This document shows, piece after piece, positions 44,574 to 51,899 of a stretch of DNA of 64,000 nucleotides. Within the stretch, counting starts at the first letter, position 1, and each line of letters opens with the position of its first letter. Both the position numbers and the translations under genes were made by a program. The stretch lies in NCBI GenBank assembly GCA_009841115.1, contig VXML01000107.1, positions 1 to 64,000 of the forward strand. Reading direction: 5' to 3'. This DNA comes from Gemmatimonadota bacterium (GTDB taxonomy: Bacteria > Latescibacterota > UBA2968 > UBA8231). The notes beneath the pieces were generated by a model, which ran no database searches, was not told the DNA's origin, and saw only the letters and a list, made by a program, of their open reading frames with translations.

Positions 44574-45907
44574 CCACCTCTCCCGCGCCGCTGGACCCGC
44601 GCCGTTTCCAGTCCGCGCTACTGCTTTTATTAGGACCCCTATTCATCGGGATCTCCTTCGTCCTCATGCTGCGCCGGGTAGAACCTGTGACCACCGTGTT
44701 TTACCTATGCGCTTGGTACGGTATCATCTGGACCCTAGATCGACTCATCCAGCGGCGAGAAGGACGCTCGCTCATCGCCCGCTGCGGTCCGGCTTTTTTG
44801 CTGATCCTTTTTTGGTCTGCAGTGGGGTGGTACGCCTTTGAGTTGATCAATTTCCGTCTGCAAAACTGGTATTATATCTTCGTCCTCGATCACCTTGTTT
44901 TGCAGACGCTAAACGCCGTCTTCTCCTTTGCCACTGTTTTTCCCGGCCTACTGTGGTTGGAGTACTACTTGGGGCTGCGCGGCGTGGCTGCCGGTTGGCC
45001 AGGCCGTCGTTGGTCGCTGACTCCCCGTCGTCTGACCCTCCTGCAAATAGCCGGCCTGATCGGACTAGCGCTAGTCCTTTTGTGGCCGCGCTTCTTCTTC
45101 CCGCTCACTTGGCTCGCCTTTATCCTGCTCTTGGCTCCCATCGAATACCGACGCCTGCCCGACAGCTTGCTGCATCAATTGGCACGCGGCGATTACACAC
45201 CGCTAACCCGCCAGTTGCTGGCCGGATTCATCGCCGGTGGTCTGTGGGAATTCTTCAACTACTGGGCCCAAGTTAAGTGGATCTACACAGTGCCCTTTTT
45301 TGAAGAATTGAAACTTTTTGAGATGCCGCTGGCCGGCTTTTTGGGCTTTCCTCCCTTTGCCGTGGAATGCGTTCTGGTCTATCGCCTGTTGGTGTGGTAC
45401 AGATTGGCACCGCCATTGGGAGCGCATCAGGACCAGCGGCCCGAGCCGATCAAGGTCTGGAATGCGTTCGTCATCGTCCTTTTGGCCGCGGCTTTCGCCC
45501 TGACAGTCAATCACTACATCTACTTGAACGTCGGCTCGGTGAAGCCGCGCTTGGCCAAAGTGGATAGTCTGGATCCGACCGCCCGCACTTTTTTGCAGGA
45601 CGAGGGCATCGTCTATCTGACCGATTTGGAAGCCGGAGGATCGGCGGAAATTTGGCGGCAAATGGAAGGGGAGTTGGGCCGCGAACGCACTCAAGGTACC
45701 CGTGGCCTCGTTGAATTATACCTGCACCAAGGCATTGGCGTGGAGTACGGCAATCTGCTGACCAAAGCCGGCATTCGTTCGCTGGCGGATTTGGCCGCCT
45801 CGTCTGCCGCGCAAGTAGAGGACCGACTCGCCGCGCTTCCCGGGAATGTTCGACGGCCCACCCCAGCGCAAATTCGCCTGTGGATTCGGCGAATTCCAAG
45901 CCCTTGA
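44570..45907 (+). CDS. polytopic membrane protein with C-terminal helix-hairpin-helix (DUF4332-like) domain
   Basis: 445 residues. About eight to ten membrane helices fill residues 15-330 (for example LLGPLFIGISFVLML and LIGLALVLLWPRFFFPLTW). The soluble tail (about 345-445) has two HhH-like units, LDPTARTFLQDEGIVYLTDL and EYGNLLTKAGIRSLADLAAS, the DUF4332/SAP-like pattern. The ATG at 44570 overlaps the aspartoacylase stop. Function unknown. Confidence 0.65.
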   Translation: MTTSPAPLDPRRFQSALLLLLGPLFIGISFVLMLRRVEPVTTVFYLCAWYGIIWTLDRLIQRREGRSLIARCGPAFLLILFWSAVGWYAFELINFRLQNWYYIFVLDHLVLQTLNAVFSFATVFPGLLWLEYYLGLRGVAAGWPGRRWSLTPRRLTLLQIAGLIGLALVLLWPRFFFPLTWLAFILLLAPIEYRRLPDSLLHQLARGDYTPLTRQLLAGFIAGGLWEFFNYWAQVKWIYTVPFFEELKLFEMPLAGFLGFPPFAVECVLVYRLLVWYRLAPPLGAHQDQRPEPIKVWNAFVIVLLAAAFALTVNHYIYLNVGSVKPRLAKVDSLDPTARTFLQDEGIVYLTDLEAGGSAEIWRQMEGELGRERTQGTRGLVELYLHQGIGVEYGNLLTKAGIRSLADLAASSAAQVEDRLAALPGNVRRPTPAQIRLWIRRIPSP

Positions 45908-45996
45908 TTCCTCTATCCGATCGGAGGGAGAATTGTCATTGCAAGTTGGTCTGATTGGTCGGATATTGACCTAACCGTGTGCAAAAGGAGTAATAC

Positions 45997-46926
45997 ATGT
46001 TTCGCGAAGCAATCGGTTTATTCGTCCCTGAACCAAAGGCCAAACTCTACATACCCAAGAACAGTGGTCTGCATGAGTATGTGAACAATCTCCTGAGTGA
46101 CATCGGTGTTAGCGACGGAGGCGAGTTCACCCGAGCTGACGAGAGCATGGGAACCCTCGAAATAATTTCGGCGCGGGGCGAGGATGTGCCCCAACGAGTT
46201 GACGATTGCCTCCTACGCGGAGAAGTGGCGTATGGCCTCACGGGAGACGATCTCTTCGACGAGTACATGCTAGGCGCTGGGGACTCTCCTCTTGGGGTCC
46301 TCAACACCTACGATTGGTTCGATCCAAATGCTCAGTTCTATCGACCGGCCCTTTGTCTATTGAATCGCGAAGGACAAATTCCAGATTCGTCCGCAATGGT
46401 GTCCATTGCCGTGAACAAGAAATACGAACTCTCCTCTCGCCAGTTCCTGTCGCAGCGCTTCCAATCCAGCAAGCTACAGATCAGTATCGTTGCTTATGCC
46501 GGAGACACGGAAAACACCGTAGCAGAGGGCACGCACGACTGGTGTGTCGAGGTAGTGTATCGCGGGGAACGCTCGCCCGAGAGCGCGATGTCCAAGACCG
46601 GACTCAAGGTCGCCGAGGTCGTCCGCTTTAGCGACATCTCATTGATCGGACGAGAAATCGTCAATCCATGGGAAGAGGAGTACCGAAGAATATCCGCAGT
46701 CGCACAAAAGCCCACCGGCTCCAGTACGTCAAAGCTCCTTACAGACAGCAATGCGATTTGCAAGAAAGTCGGCGAGGAATCTGCTGAGTTTGTGAGAGCG
46801 TTTACGCAAGAAACGGGGATTCCTGAGGAGTTTAACGGCGTCGTATATGCGTTAATGGTCGCAGCCGCAAAACTGCAAGTTCCTTGGCAAGAAATCGAGG
46901 CGGACCTGAAATCTAGGTGGTCGTGA
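45997..46926 (+). CDS. HisG-HisE-like fusion protein
   Basis: 309 residues, about the sum of short-form HisG and HisE. The N-terminal part resembles ATP phosphoribosyltransferase: KLYIPKNSGLHEYVNNLLSD, RGEDVPQRVDDCLLRGEVAYGLTGDDL and SIAVNKKYELSSRQFLSQRF. The TG-x-T PRPP loop of HisG is altered (VEVVYRGERSPESA). The last 80 residues resemble phosphoribosyl-ATP pyrophosphohydrolase (STSKLLTDSNAICKKVGEES, AEFVRAF). No other his gene is near. It probably acts on a phosphoribosyl nucleotide; true histidine synthesis is uncertain. Confidence 0.7.
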   Translation: MFREAIGLFVPEPKAKLYIPKNSGLHEYVNNLLSDIGVSDGGEFTRADESMGTLEIISARGEDVPQRVDDCLLRGEVAYGLTGDDLFDEYMLGAGDSPLGVLNTYDWFDPNAQFYRPALCLLNREGQIPDSSAMVSIAVNKKYELSSRQFLSQRFQSSKLQISIVAYAGDTENTVAEGTHDWCVEVVYRGERSPESAMSKTGLKVAEVVRFSDISLIGREIVNPWEEEYRRISAVAQKPTGSSTSKLLTDSNAICKKVGEESAEFVRAFTQETGIPEEFNGVVYALMVAAAKLQVPWQEIEADLKSRWS

Positions 46927-46933
46927 TCGAGCT

Positions 46934-47470
46934 ATGTTGCTGATTAGACATTGTCAATCCTCAGGGCAAGACCCAGATGCGCCACTGACAGAGATTGGGC
47001 GAAAACAGGCCGAAGCACTCGCTAGGTTCTTGTCCGACTACCCGATCGACATGATCGTCTCCAGCTCCTATGCGCGGGCACAGCAAAGCATTGAACCGTT
47101 TGCTGCCACAGTGGGATTGCCCGTCCACTTGGATCACCGCCTAATTGAACGGACGCTTTCGGGGAGTCCGATTGACAACTGGCGCGAAGTGGTCCGCGAT
47201 TCGTTCGGAGACTTGGAGTTGCGGGTATCGGGAGGCGAGTCGGCACGCGAAGTATTGGACCGCGGCTGGGCCGCCATAACCGAGCTAATCGACGGTGGTT
47301 ACCGGCTCCCTATTGCAGTAACCCATGGCAACCTCTTGAGTCTGATCCTGAACTCACTGGACTCTAATTTCGGCTACGATGGATGGGAATCTCTGTCGAA
47401 TCCAGACGTATTCGCACTCAAAGAAGCCATCGATGGACGTTTGGTATTCGAAAGACTCTGGTCTGAATAG
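46934..47470 (+). CDS. histidine phosphatase family protein
   Basis: 178 residues, TTG or ATG start, here ATG 46934, 7 nt after the HisG-HisE-like gene. The phosphohistidine motif is LLIRHCQSSGQ (RHG replaced by RHC), the partner acid region RLIERTLSG, and the second His VTHGNLLSL. It dephosphorylates a small phosphate ester. The tight spacing suggests it works on the product of its neighbour. Confidence 0.82.
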   Translation: MLLIRHCQSSGQDPDAPLTEIGRKQAEALARFLSDYPIDMIVSSSYARAQQSIEPFAATVGLPVHLDHRLIERTLSGSPIDNWREVVRDSFGDLELRVSGGESAREVLDRGWAAITELIDGGYRLPIAVTHGNLLSLILNSLDSNFGYDGWESLSNPDVFALKEAIDGRLVFERLWSE

Positions 47471-47638
47471 CCCCGAGCCGCTTAATAACAAGATTCGGCA
47501 AACGCTGATCAGGTAGCTTGCCCGATCCTTGCAGGCGTTCATCGACTTGATTTTACTAATAAATATCATCACGGTCTGCATCGTCCCGCCGGACACGAGC
47601 TGACCGCAGACGCAACCGATGGCGAAAGGAGATTTCTG

Positions 47639-48130
47639 ATGGCCGCTATCAATGAACTTCTCGAAAATAACGCCCGCTATGCCGAGACCTTCGACAAGGG
47701 CGACCTTCCCCTGCCTCCAAGACTGCAACTGGCGGTGGTGGCCTGCATGGACGCACGCATCGACGTTCACGGTCTGCTGGGAATCGCAGAAGGAGATGCG
47801 CACGTGATTCGGAATGCGGGTGGCGTGATAACCGACGACGCGATTCGTTCGCTGACTATCTCGCAGCGGCTGCTGGGCACGACTTCTATCATGCTCATCC
47901 ACCACACAGACTGCGGTATGCTGACGTTCCGCGACGACGACGTGAAGGACGCGATCACAGCCGATACCGGCATCCGCCCGACCTTCGCCCTAGAGGCGTT
48001 CGGCGATCTCGAGGAGGACGTACGGCAGTCGATCGCCCGCATTCAGGCCAGCCCGTTCATCCCGAACAAAGACGACGTGCGAGGGTTCGTCTATGACTGC
48101 GCCACCGGAAAGCTGAACGAAGTCACCTGA
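47639..48130 (+). CDS. beta-carbonic anhydrase
   Basis: 163 residues, GAAAGGAG upstream. The zinc ligands are Cys in ACMDARIDVH (CxDxR) and His/Cys in MLIHHTDCGML; the loop HVIRNAGGVITDDAIRSL is typical of the family. It interconverts CO2 and bicarbonate. Length matches short beta-class proteins. Monocistronic by spacing (168 bp before, 25 bp after). Confidence 0.9.
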   Translation: MAAINELLENNARYAETFDKGDLPLPPRLQLAVVACMDARIDVHGLLGIAEGDAHVIRNAGGVITDDAIRSLTISQRLLGTTSIMLIHHTDCGMLTFRDDDVKDAITADTGIRPTFALEAFGDLEEDVRQSIARIQASPFIPNKDDVRGFVYDCATGKLNEVT

Positions 48131-48155
48131 CCCCAAGACAAATGCCTGAATCGAC

Positions 48156-48458
48156 ATGCGTCATCCCATATACCGAGTGATCTCTTTTGAAATACAAGCA
48201 CCCTATACACTCCGAGTTTGTTTCGACGATGATACGGAACAGACTATCGATTTCCAAGCCATATTGGAAGGTGAATTATTCGGTCCACTTCGCGATGTAT
48301 CCTTATTTAATCAAGTCCGGATTGATCCTGAGGTCCATACTCTGGTATGGCCGAATGGGGCTGATTTTGATCCAGCCACTTTACATGATTGGTCTGAGCA
48401 TCTTTCTGAACTTGAGCGCATGAGCAAGTGTTGGTCTGTCGTTGAGACGGGGGACTAA
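48156..48458 (+). CDS. DUF2442 domain protein
   Basis: 100 residues. The domain shows LRVCFDDDTEQTIDFQAIL, GELFGPLRDVSLFNQVRIDP and HTLVWPNGADFDPATLHDW, the standard DUF2442 order. Such genes often sit beside DUF4160 in small toxin-antitoxin-like units; no DUF4160 gene is here. Base composition is more AT-rich than in neighbours, which suggests transfer. Confidence 0.8.
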   Translation: MRHPIYRVISFEIQAPYTLRVCFDDDTEQTIDFQAILEGELFGPLRDVSLFNQVRIDPEVHTLVWPNGADFDPATLHDWSEHLSELERMSKCWSVVETGD

Positions 48459-48524
48459 TACGGCCTAGCCAAGAATTAAAGACCAGACAATGATTTTTGA
48501 GGCGGAATATGAGGATTGCGTAGA

Positions 48525-49001
48525 ATGATACGGGCCGTCACGTCAGAGGACTTGCGAGATTGCGCGCGTCTATTCGTGAGAGTCTTCTCCGAATGGCCGT
48601 ACGAGGAATCGTGGAGCGTCATCCAAGCGCACCACTATCTCAATCGATTCTGGAAGTTCGATCCCGAGCATTGCCTCCTAGCCCTCGACAAAGATGATGT
48701 GATCGGAGCGATGTTCGGATACTGCTACCCCTAGCAAGACCGAGTCAACTATTACATGCAGGAACTTTTTATCGAGTCTGATCAAAGGCGATCAGGCCAT
48801 GGACGAAGACTGGTGCGTCATCTGCTCGACAAAATCGGGGAATCAAATGTATCCATGTCCCTAATCGCCAATGAAGCGACGCCGGCAGCCGCGTTTTACG
48901 AGGAGCTTGGATTGCGGCAGCATAGATACTACAAGTTCTATTGTGGCACCGTGAAAATGGGCGTGGAATCGTCTGTAGAGTCGTCTATTCACCCTCTCTG
49001 A
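48525..49001 (+). pseudogene. GNAT acetyltransferase interrupted by one in-frame stop
   Basis: From ATG 48525 the frame encodes the N-terminal half (RAVTSEDLRDCARLFVRVFS, VIGAMFGYCYP) and meets TAG at 48732-48734. The same frame then goes on without shift: QDRVNYYMQELFIESDQRRSG, GHGRRLVRHLL (the acetyl-CoA loop) and AAAFYEELGLRQHRYYKFY. One base change would explain it. It may be a fresh pseudogene or a sequencing error. Confidence 0.8.
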
Positions 49002-49008
49002 GACAACT

Positions 49009-49980
49009 TTAAGCACAGACGGCCGCGTCGGCGCTCCAGCGATTGAAGGGAGTGTGCGCCTCTTGCGCCAGCCGGTCGCGGGTGTCGCGCCAGAGCTTTT
49101 CCCACGCCACTGGATCGCGCAAGACGCTTTCGGGATTGGCTCTGCTGCGGGCGACAAAGCCGGGGAAGAGGTCGCGGCCCGTGGGCTGGCCGGTTGGATT
49201 GTAGCGCAAGTCAAAGCTCCAGCGCACGTCGTCGCTGTTGTTGGCCAGCGAGCCGTGGATGGTGTGTTGAGTGAGGAAGAGCACGTCGCCGGGCTGCATG
49301 GGCACCGGCATCGCCGCGTCCATATCCATAAACAGCTCGGGTATCCACAGCCCTCCTGGCCCTCCCGGACAGTGCGTTTGCAGCCCTCGCCGATGGCTGC
49401 GGGGTATAATCTGCAAACAGCCATTTTCGAGCGTCGCCTCATTGAGCGGAAACCACACCGTCAAGACCTCCGAGTCGTCGGCTTCGGGCAGGACCACGCC
49501 ATTGTCTTGATGCCAGTTGGTGGCGCTGACTAGTGCTTGGCCGTTGTGGTTTTTGGGTACTAGGCGCTCGGGCGGCTTGAGGCGCACGTGCTGGACGGGG
49601 TTGGACCAGATTTCAGGGCCGACGATGGACTCGACTGCGTCGAGGAGGTCGGAGTTGGTAATGCAGCGAAAGACAGCGGGCCCGGCCCAGAAAGGGGTGT
49701 CGGCATCAATACCTGTCTGGGGCAGAGAGAAGTCGAAGTACTGGGCGTGGATCTGGCCGCTCTCGACGACGATTTGCGTCAGGCGCTTGCCAAAGGGCAG
49801 GTCGTCGTACGCAGATGCGATCTGGCCGGCTTGGTAGAGTTCACGAGCGAGGTTGTCGAGGACGCCGTGGTATTCGTCGATAATGGGCTGGATGATCTCT
49901 TCCACATCGAGCATCCCCCTCACTAGTAGGTAGCCTTCTTCGTCAAAGTGTGCCAGTTGTTCGTCCGTCAAGCATGGCAT
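49009..49980 (-). CDS. PhyH family protein 7
   Basis: 323 residues. Start ATG 49980 with GGAGG upstream, giving MPCLTDEQLAHFDEEGYLLV. Iron ligands HQD in ATNWHQDNGVVLPE and the distal His in QHTIHGSLANNSDDVRWSFD. It is a close paralogue of the 63004-63888 protein; both share PGFVARSRANP-type endings. Substrate unknown. Confidence 0.88.
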   Translation of the reverse strand: MPCLTDEQLAHFDEEGYLLVRGMLDVEEIIQPIIDEYHGVLDNLARELYQAGQIASAYDDLPFGKRLTQIVVESGQIHAQYFDFSLPQTGIDADTPFWAGPAVFRCITNSDLLDAVESIVGPEIWSNPVQHVRLKPPERLVPKNHNGQALVSATNWHQDNGVVLPEADDSEVLTVWFPLNEATLENGCLQIIPRSHRRGLQTHCPGGPGGLWIPELFMDMDAAMPVPMQPGDVLFLTQHTIHGSLANNSDDVRWSFDLRYNPTGQPTGRDLFPGFVARSRANPESVLRDPVAWEKLWRDTRDRLAQEAHTPFNRWSADAAVCA

Positions 49981-50059
49981 ATGCTTTCCTCCGTAGGTTT
50001 GCGCTTGAATATAGCGCGATATGATCCGTTTGCGAATAGCTGAAAGGAGGAGCGACGCA

Positions 50060-50986
50060 ATGGTTATGAATTTTCCCAAACTCGACGATGCCCTGCGCTT
50101 GGAGCGCTTGAAGCCGCCGACGGGCAAAGTGCGAATAGTGCTCGACACCGATACGTACAACGAGATCGACGACCAGTTCGCAGTAGTCCAGGCACTGCTC
50201 TCGCCCGACCAGCTCGCGGTCGAGGCGCTCTACGCAGCCCCTTTCTACAACATCCGTTCGTCCGGCCCGGGCGACGGAATGGAGAAAAGCTACGAGGAAA
50301 TCCTGCGACTATTGGAGCGGTTGGATATGGCACCGGAGGGCTTGGTGTTCCGGGGAGCGACGGATATACTGCGGGACAATGCGCCGCAGGAAAGCGCGGC
50401 GGTCGATGACCTAATCGCCAAGGCCAACGCCGCTGACCCGCTCTACGTGGTGGCTATCGGCGCACTCACCAACATAGCTTCAGCTATCCTAAAAGATCCT
50501 GCTATCATCGAGCGAATCGTCGTGGTCTGGCTCGGCGGCCACGCGCTCTACTGGCCGACCGCGGACGAATTCAACCTCCAAGGCGACCTCGTAGCAGCGC
50601 AAGTAGTCTTCGACAGCGGCGTACCCTTCGTCCAGATCCCATGCCACCCCGTGGCCTCACACCTGCAGACGACGCTGGCGGAGTTGGAGCACTTCGTCAA
50701 GGGACGGGGGACGATTGGCGACTATCTGGTCGAAATATTCGCCGCCTATTCCCAAGGCCACTTCGCCGCTTCCAAGGTAATTTGGGACATGTCGGCAGTC
50801 GCTTGGCTACTCGACGCGTCGTGGGTGCCGACCGACGTGGTACACAGCCCGGTGCTGACCGATCAGAAGACTTGGAGCCACGATCCATCGCGGCATTTTA
50901 TGCGGGTGGCGCGGACGGTGCGGCGCGATGCGATTTTCGGGGATTTGTTCAAGAAACTGGAGCAGCTTCTTTCGCCTGCCGCCTGA
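50060..50986 (+). CDS. inosine/uridine-preferring nucleoside hydrolase
   Basis: 308 residues. AAAGGAGGAG precedes ATG 50060. The N-terminal calcium-binding motif is VLDTDTYNEIDDQFAV, with VAIGALTNIASAI and EFNLQGDLVAAQVVFDSG as the later conserved parts of the IUNH fold. It splits nucleosides into base and ribose, here possibly with broad range. Confidence 0.88.
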   Translation: MVMNFPKLDDALRLERLKPPTGKVRIVLDTDTYNEIDDQFAVVQALLSPDQLAVEALYAAPFYNIRSSGPGDGMEKSYEEILRLLERLDMAPEGLVFRGATDILRDNAPQESAAVDDLIAKANAADPLYVVAIGALTNIASAILKDPAIIERIVVVWLGGHALYWPTADEFNLQGDLVAAQVVFDSGVPFVQIPCHPVASHLQTTLAELEHFVKGRGTIGDYLVEIFAAYSQGHFAASKVIWDMSAVAWLLDASWVPTDVVHSPVLTDQKTWSHDPSRHFMRVARTVRRDAIFGDLFKKLEQLLSPAA

Positions 50987-51040
50987 CGTTACGCAGCGTG
51001 AGGAAGGCGGGACTCCCGCGTTCCGAAGTGAGACACGCTA

Positions 51041-51745
51041 TTATTCCGCTTCCAAAATCTCTCGATCCAGTTGATACCAGAACACCTCGCCAGACTCGAT
51101 GACACCCTCTATTCGGTGATCGCGGCGCAGGCTGGCGATAGCGGGATATGAACGCCTACCAGTGAACTGGGTCAAGAACGCGGCATTGCGCAGGGCGCGG
51201 GTCGTATTCCGGCCGTTGGCCGTGAAGGAAATTTCTACGGCGATGTAACAAGGCTCGCCGCTGTCCAAGTTCGTGGCCTCCACAATCAAGTCGGCCCGGC
51301 GGAAGCTGTTTAACTCGTTGGCGGGAATATCTGCTGGGGCGCGATCAGTCAGGGCCCAGAGGTCAGCCGGAGTGAGGTCTTTGACCCACCGAAGCCCCAT
51401 GTCGCCAGCGATGAAAGGGGCCTCTCGAAGAGCGGCGCTCCGGGCGTGAGCCCCTTTGAGTGTGCCTACATCATCTTGGATGGACTGTACTCTATTTTCG
51501 AGGCTATCAAAGCGTCTATCCGTAGCCGCGACGAATTTGTTCATCTCCTCCATGAACTTTTTCGTCTCCGCGACGAATTTGTTCGTCTCCGCGACGAATT
51601 TGTTCATCTCCGCGGAGAACTGAGCAAATTTTTCGGGCAGATTGAGCAGTTCCGGCGTCAGCAGCCGAGCACGCAAAGCTTCAACCCATTCGGGCTTTTC
51701 GTCCAGTACGCTAAGTAGGTCTTCTATGGTATGAATAGTCGTCAT
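51041..51745 (-). CDS. coiled-coil protein with C-terminal nuclease-like (PD-(D/E)xK) domain
   Basis: 234 residues. An N-terminal motif (TIHTIEDLLSVLDEKPEWVE, ALRARLLTPELLNLPEKFAQF) is followed by a run of 7-residue units (NKFVAET, NKFVAET, KKFMEEM, NKFVAAT; about 47-75). The C-terminal domain shows RADLIVEATNLDSGEPCYIA and VEISFTANGRNTTRALRNA, with the Asp/Glu pattern of nuclease-like folds. The architecture is widespread in cyanobacteria and Chloroflexi; function unproved. Confidence 0.78.
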   Translation of the reverse strand: MTTIHTIEDLLSVLDEKPEWVEALRARLLTPELLNLPEKFAQFSAEMNKFVAETNKFVAETKKFMEEMNKFVAATDRRFDSLENRVQSIQDDVGTLKGAHARSAALREAPFIAGDMGLRWVKDLTPADLWALTDRAPADIPANELNSFRRADLIVEATNLDSGEPCYIAVEISFTANGRNTTRALRNAAFLTQFTGRRSYPAIASLRRDHRIEGVIESGEVFWYQLDREILEAE

Positions 51746-51899
51746 ATAGCAATCCTACATGAATTGAAAGCTGTGCGCTTGGCCCCCTCTCGTGAACGCG
51801 CTATGATGGCTATCCGTGTCATCTATTGCTTTAGTGTACACGCCTGTAAATTACCTGTCAATCATTGCGCCGGAGCTAGTCGATTAGTAGCATAAATCC

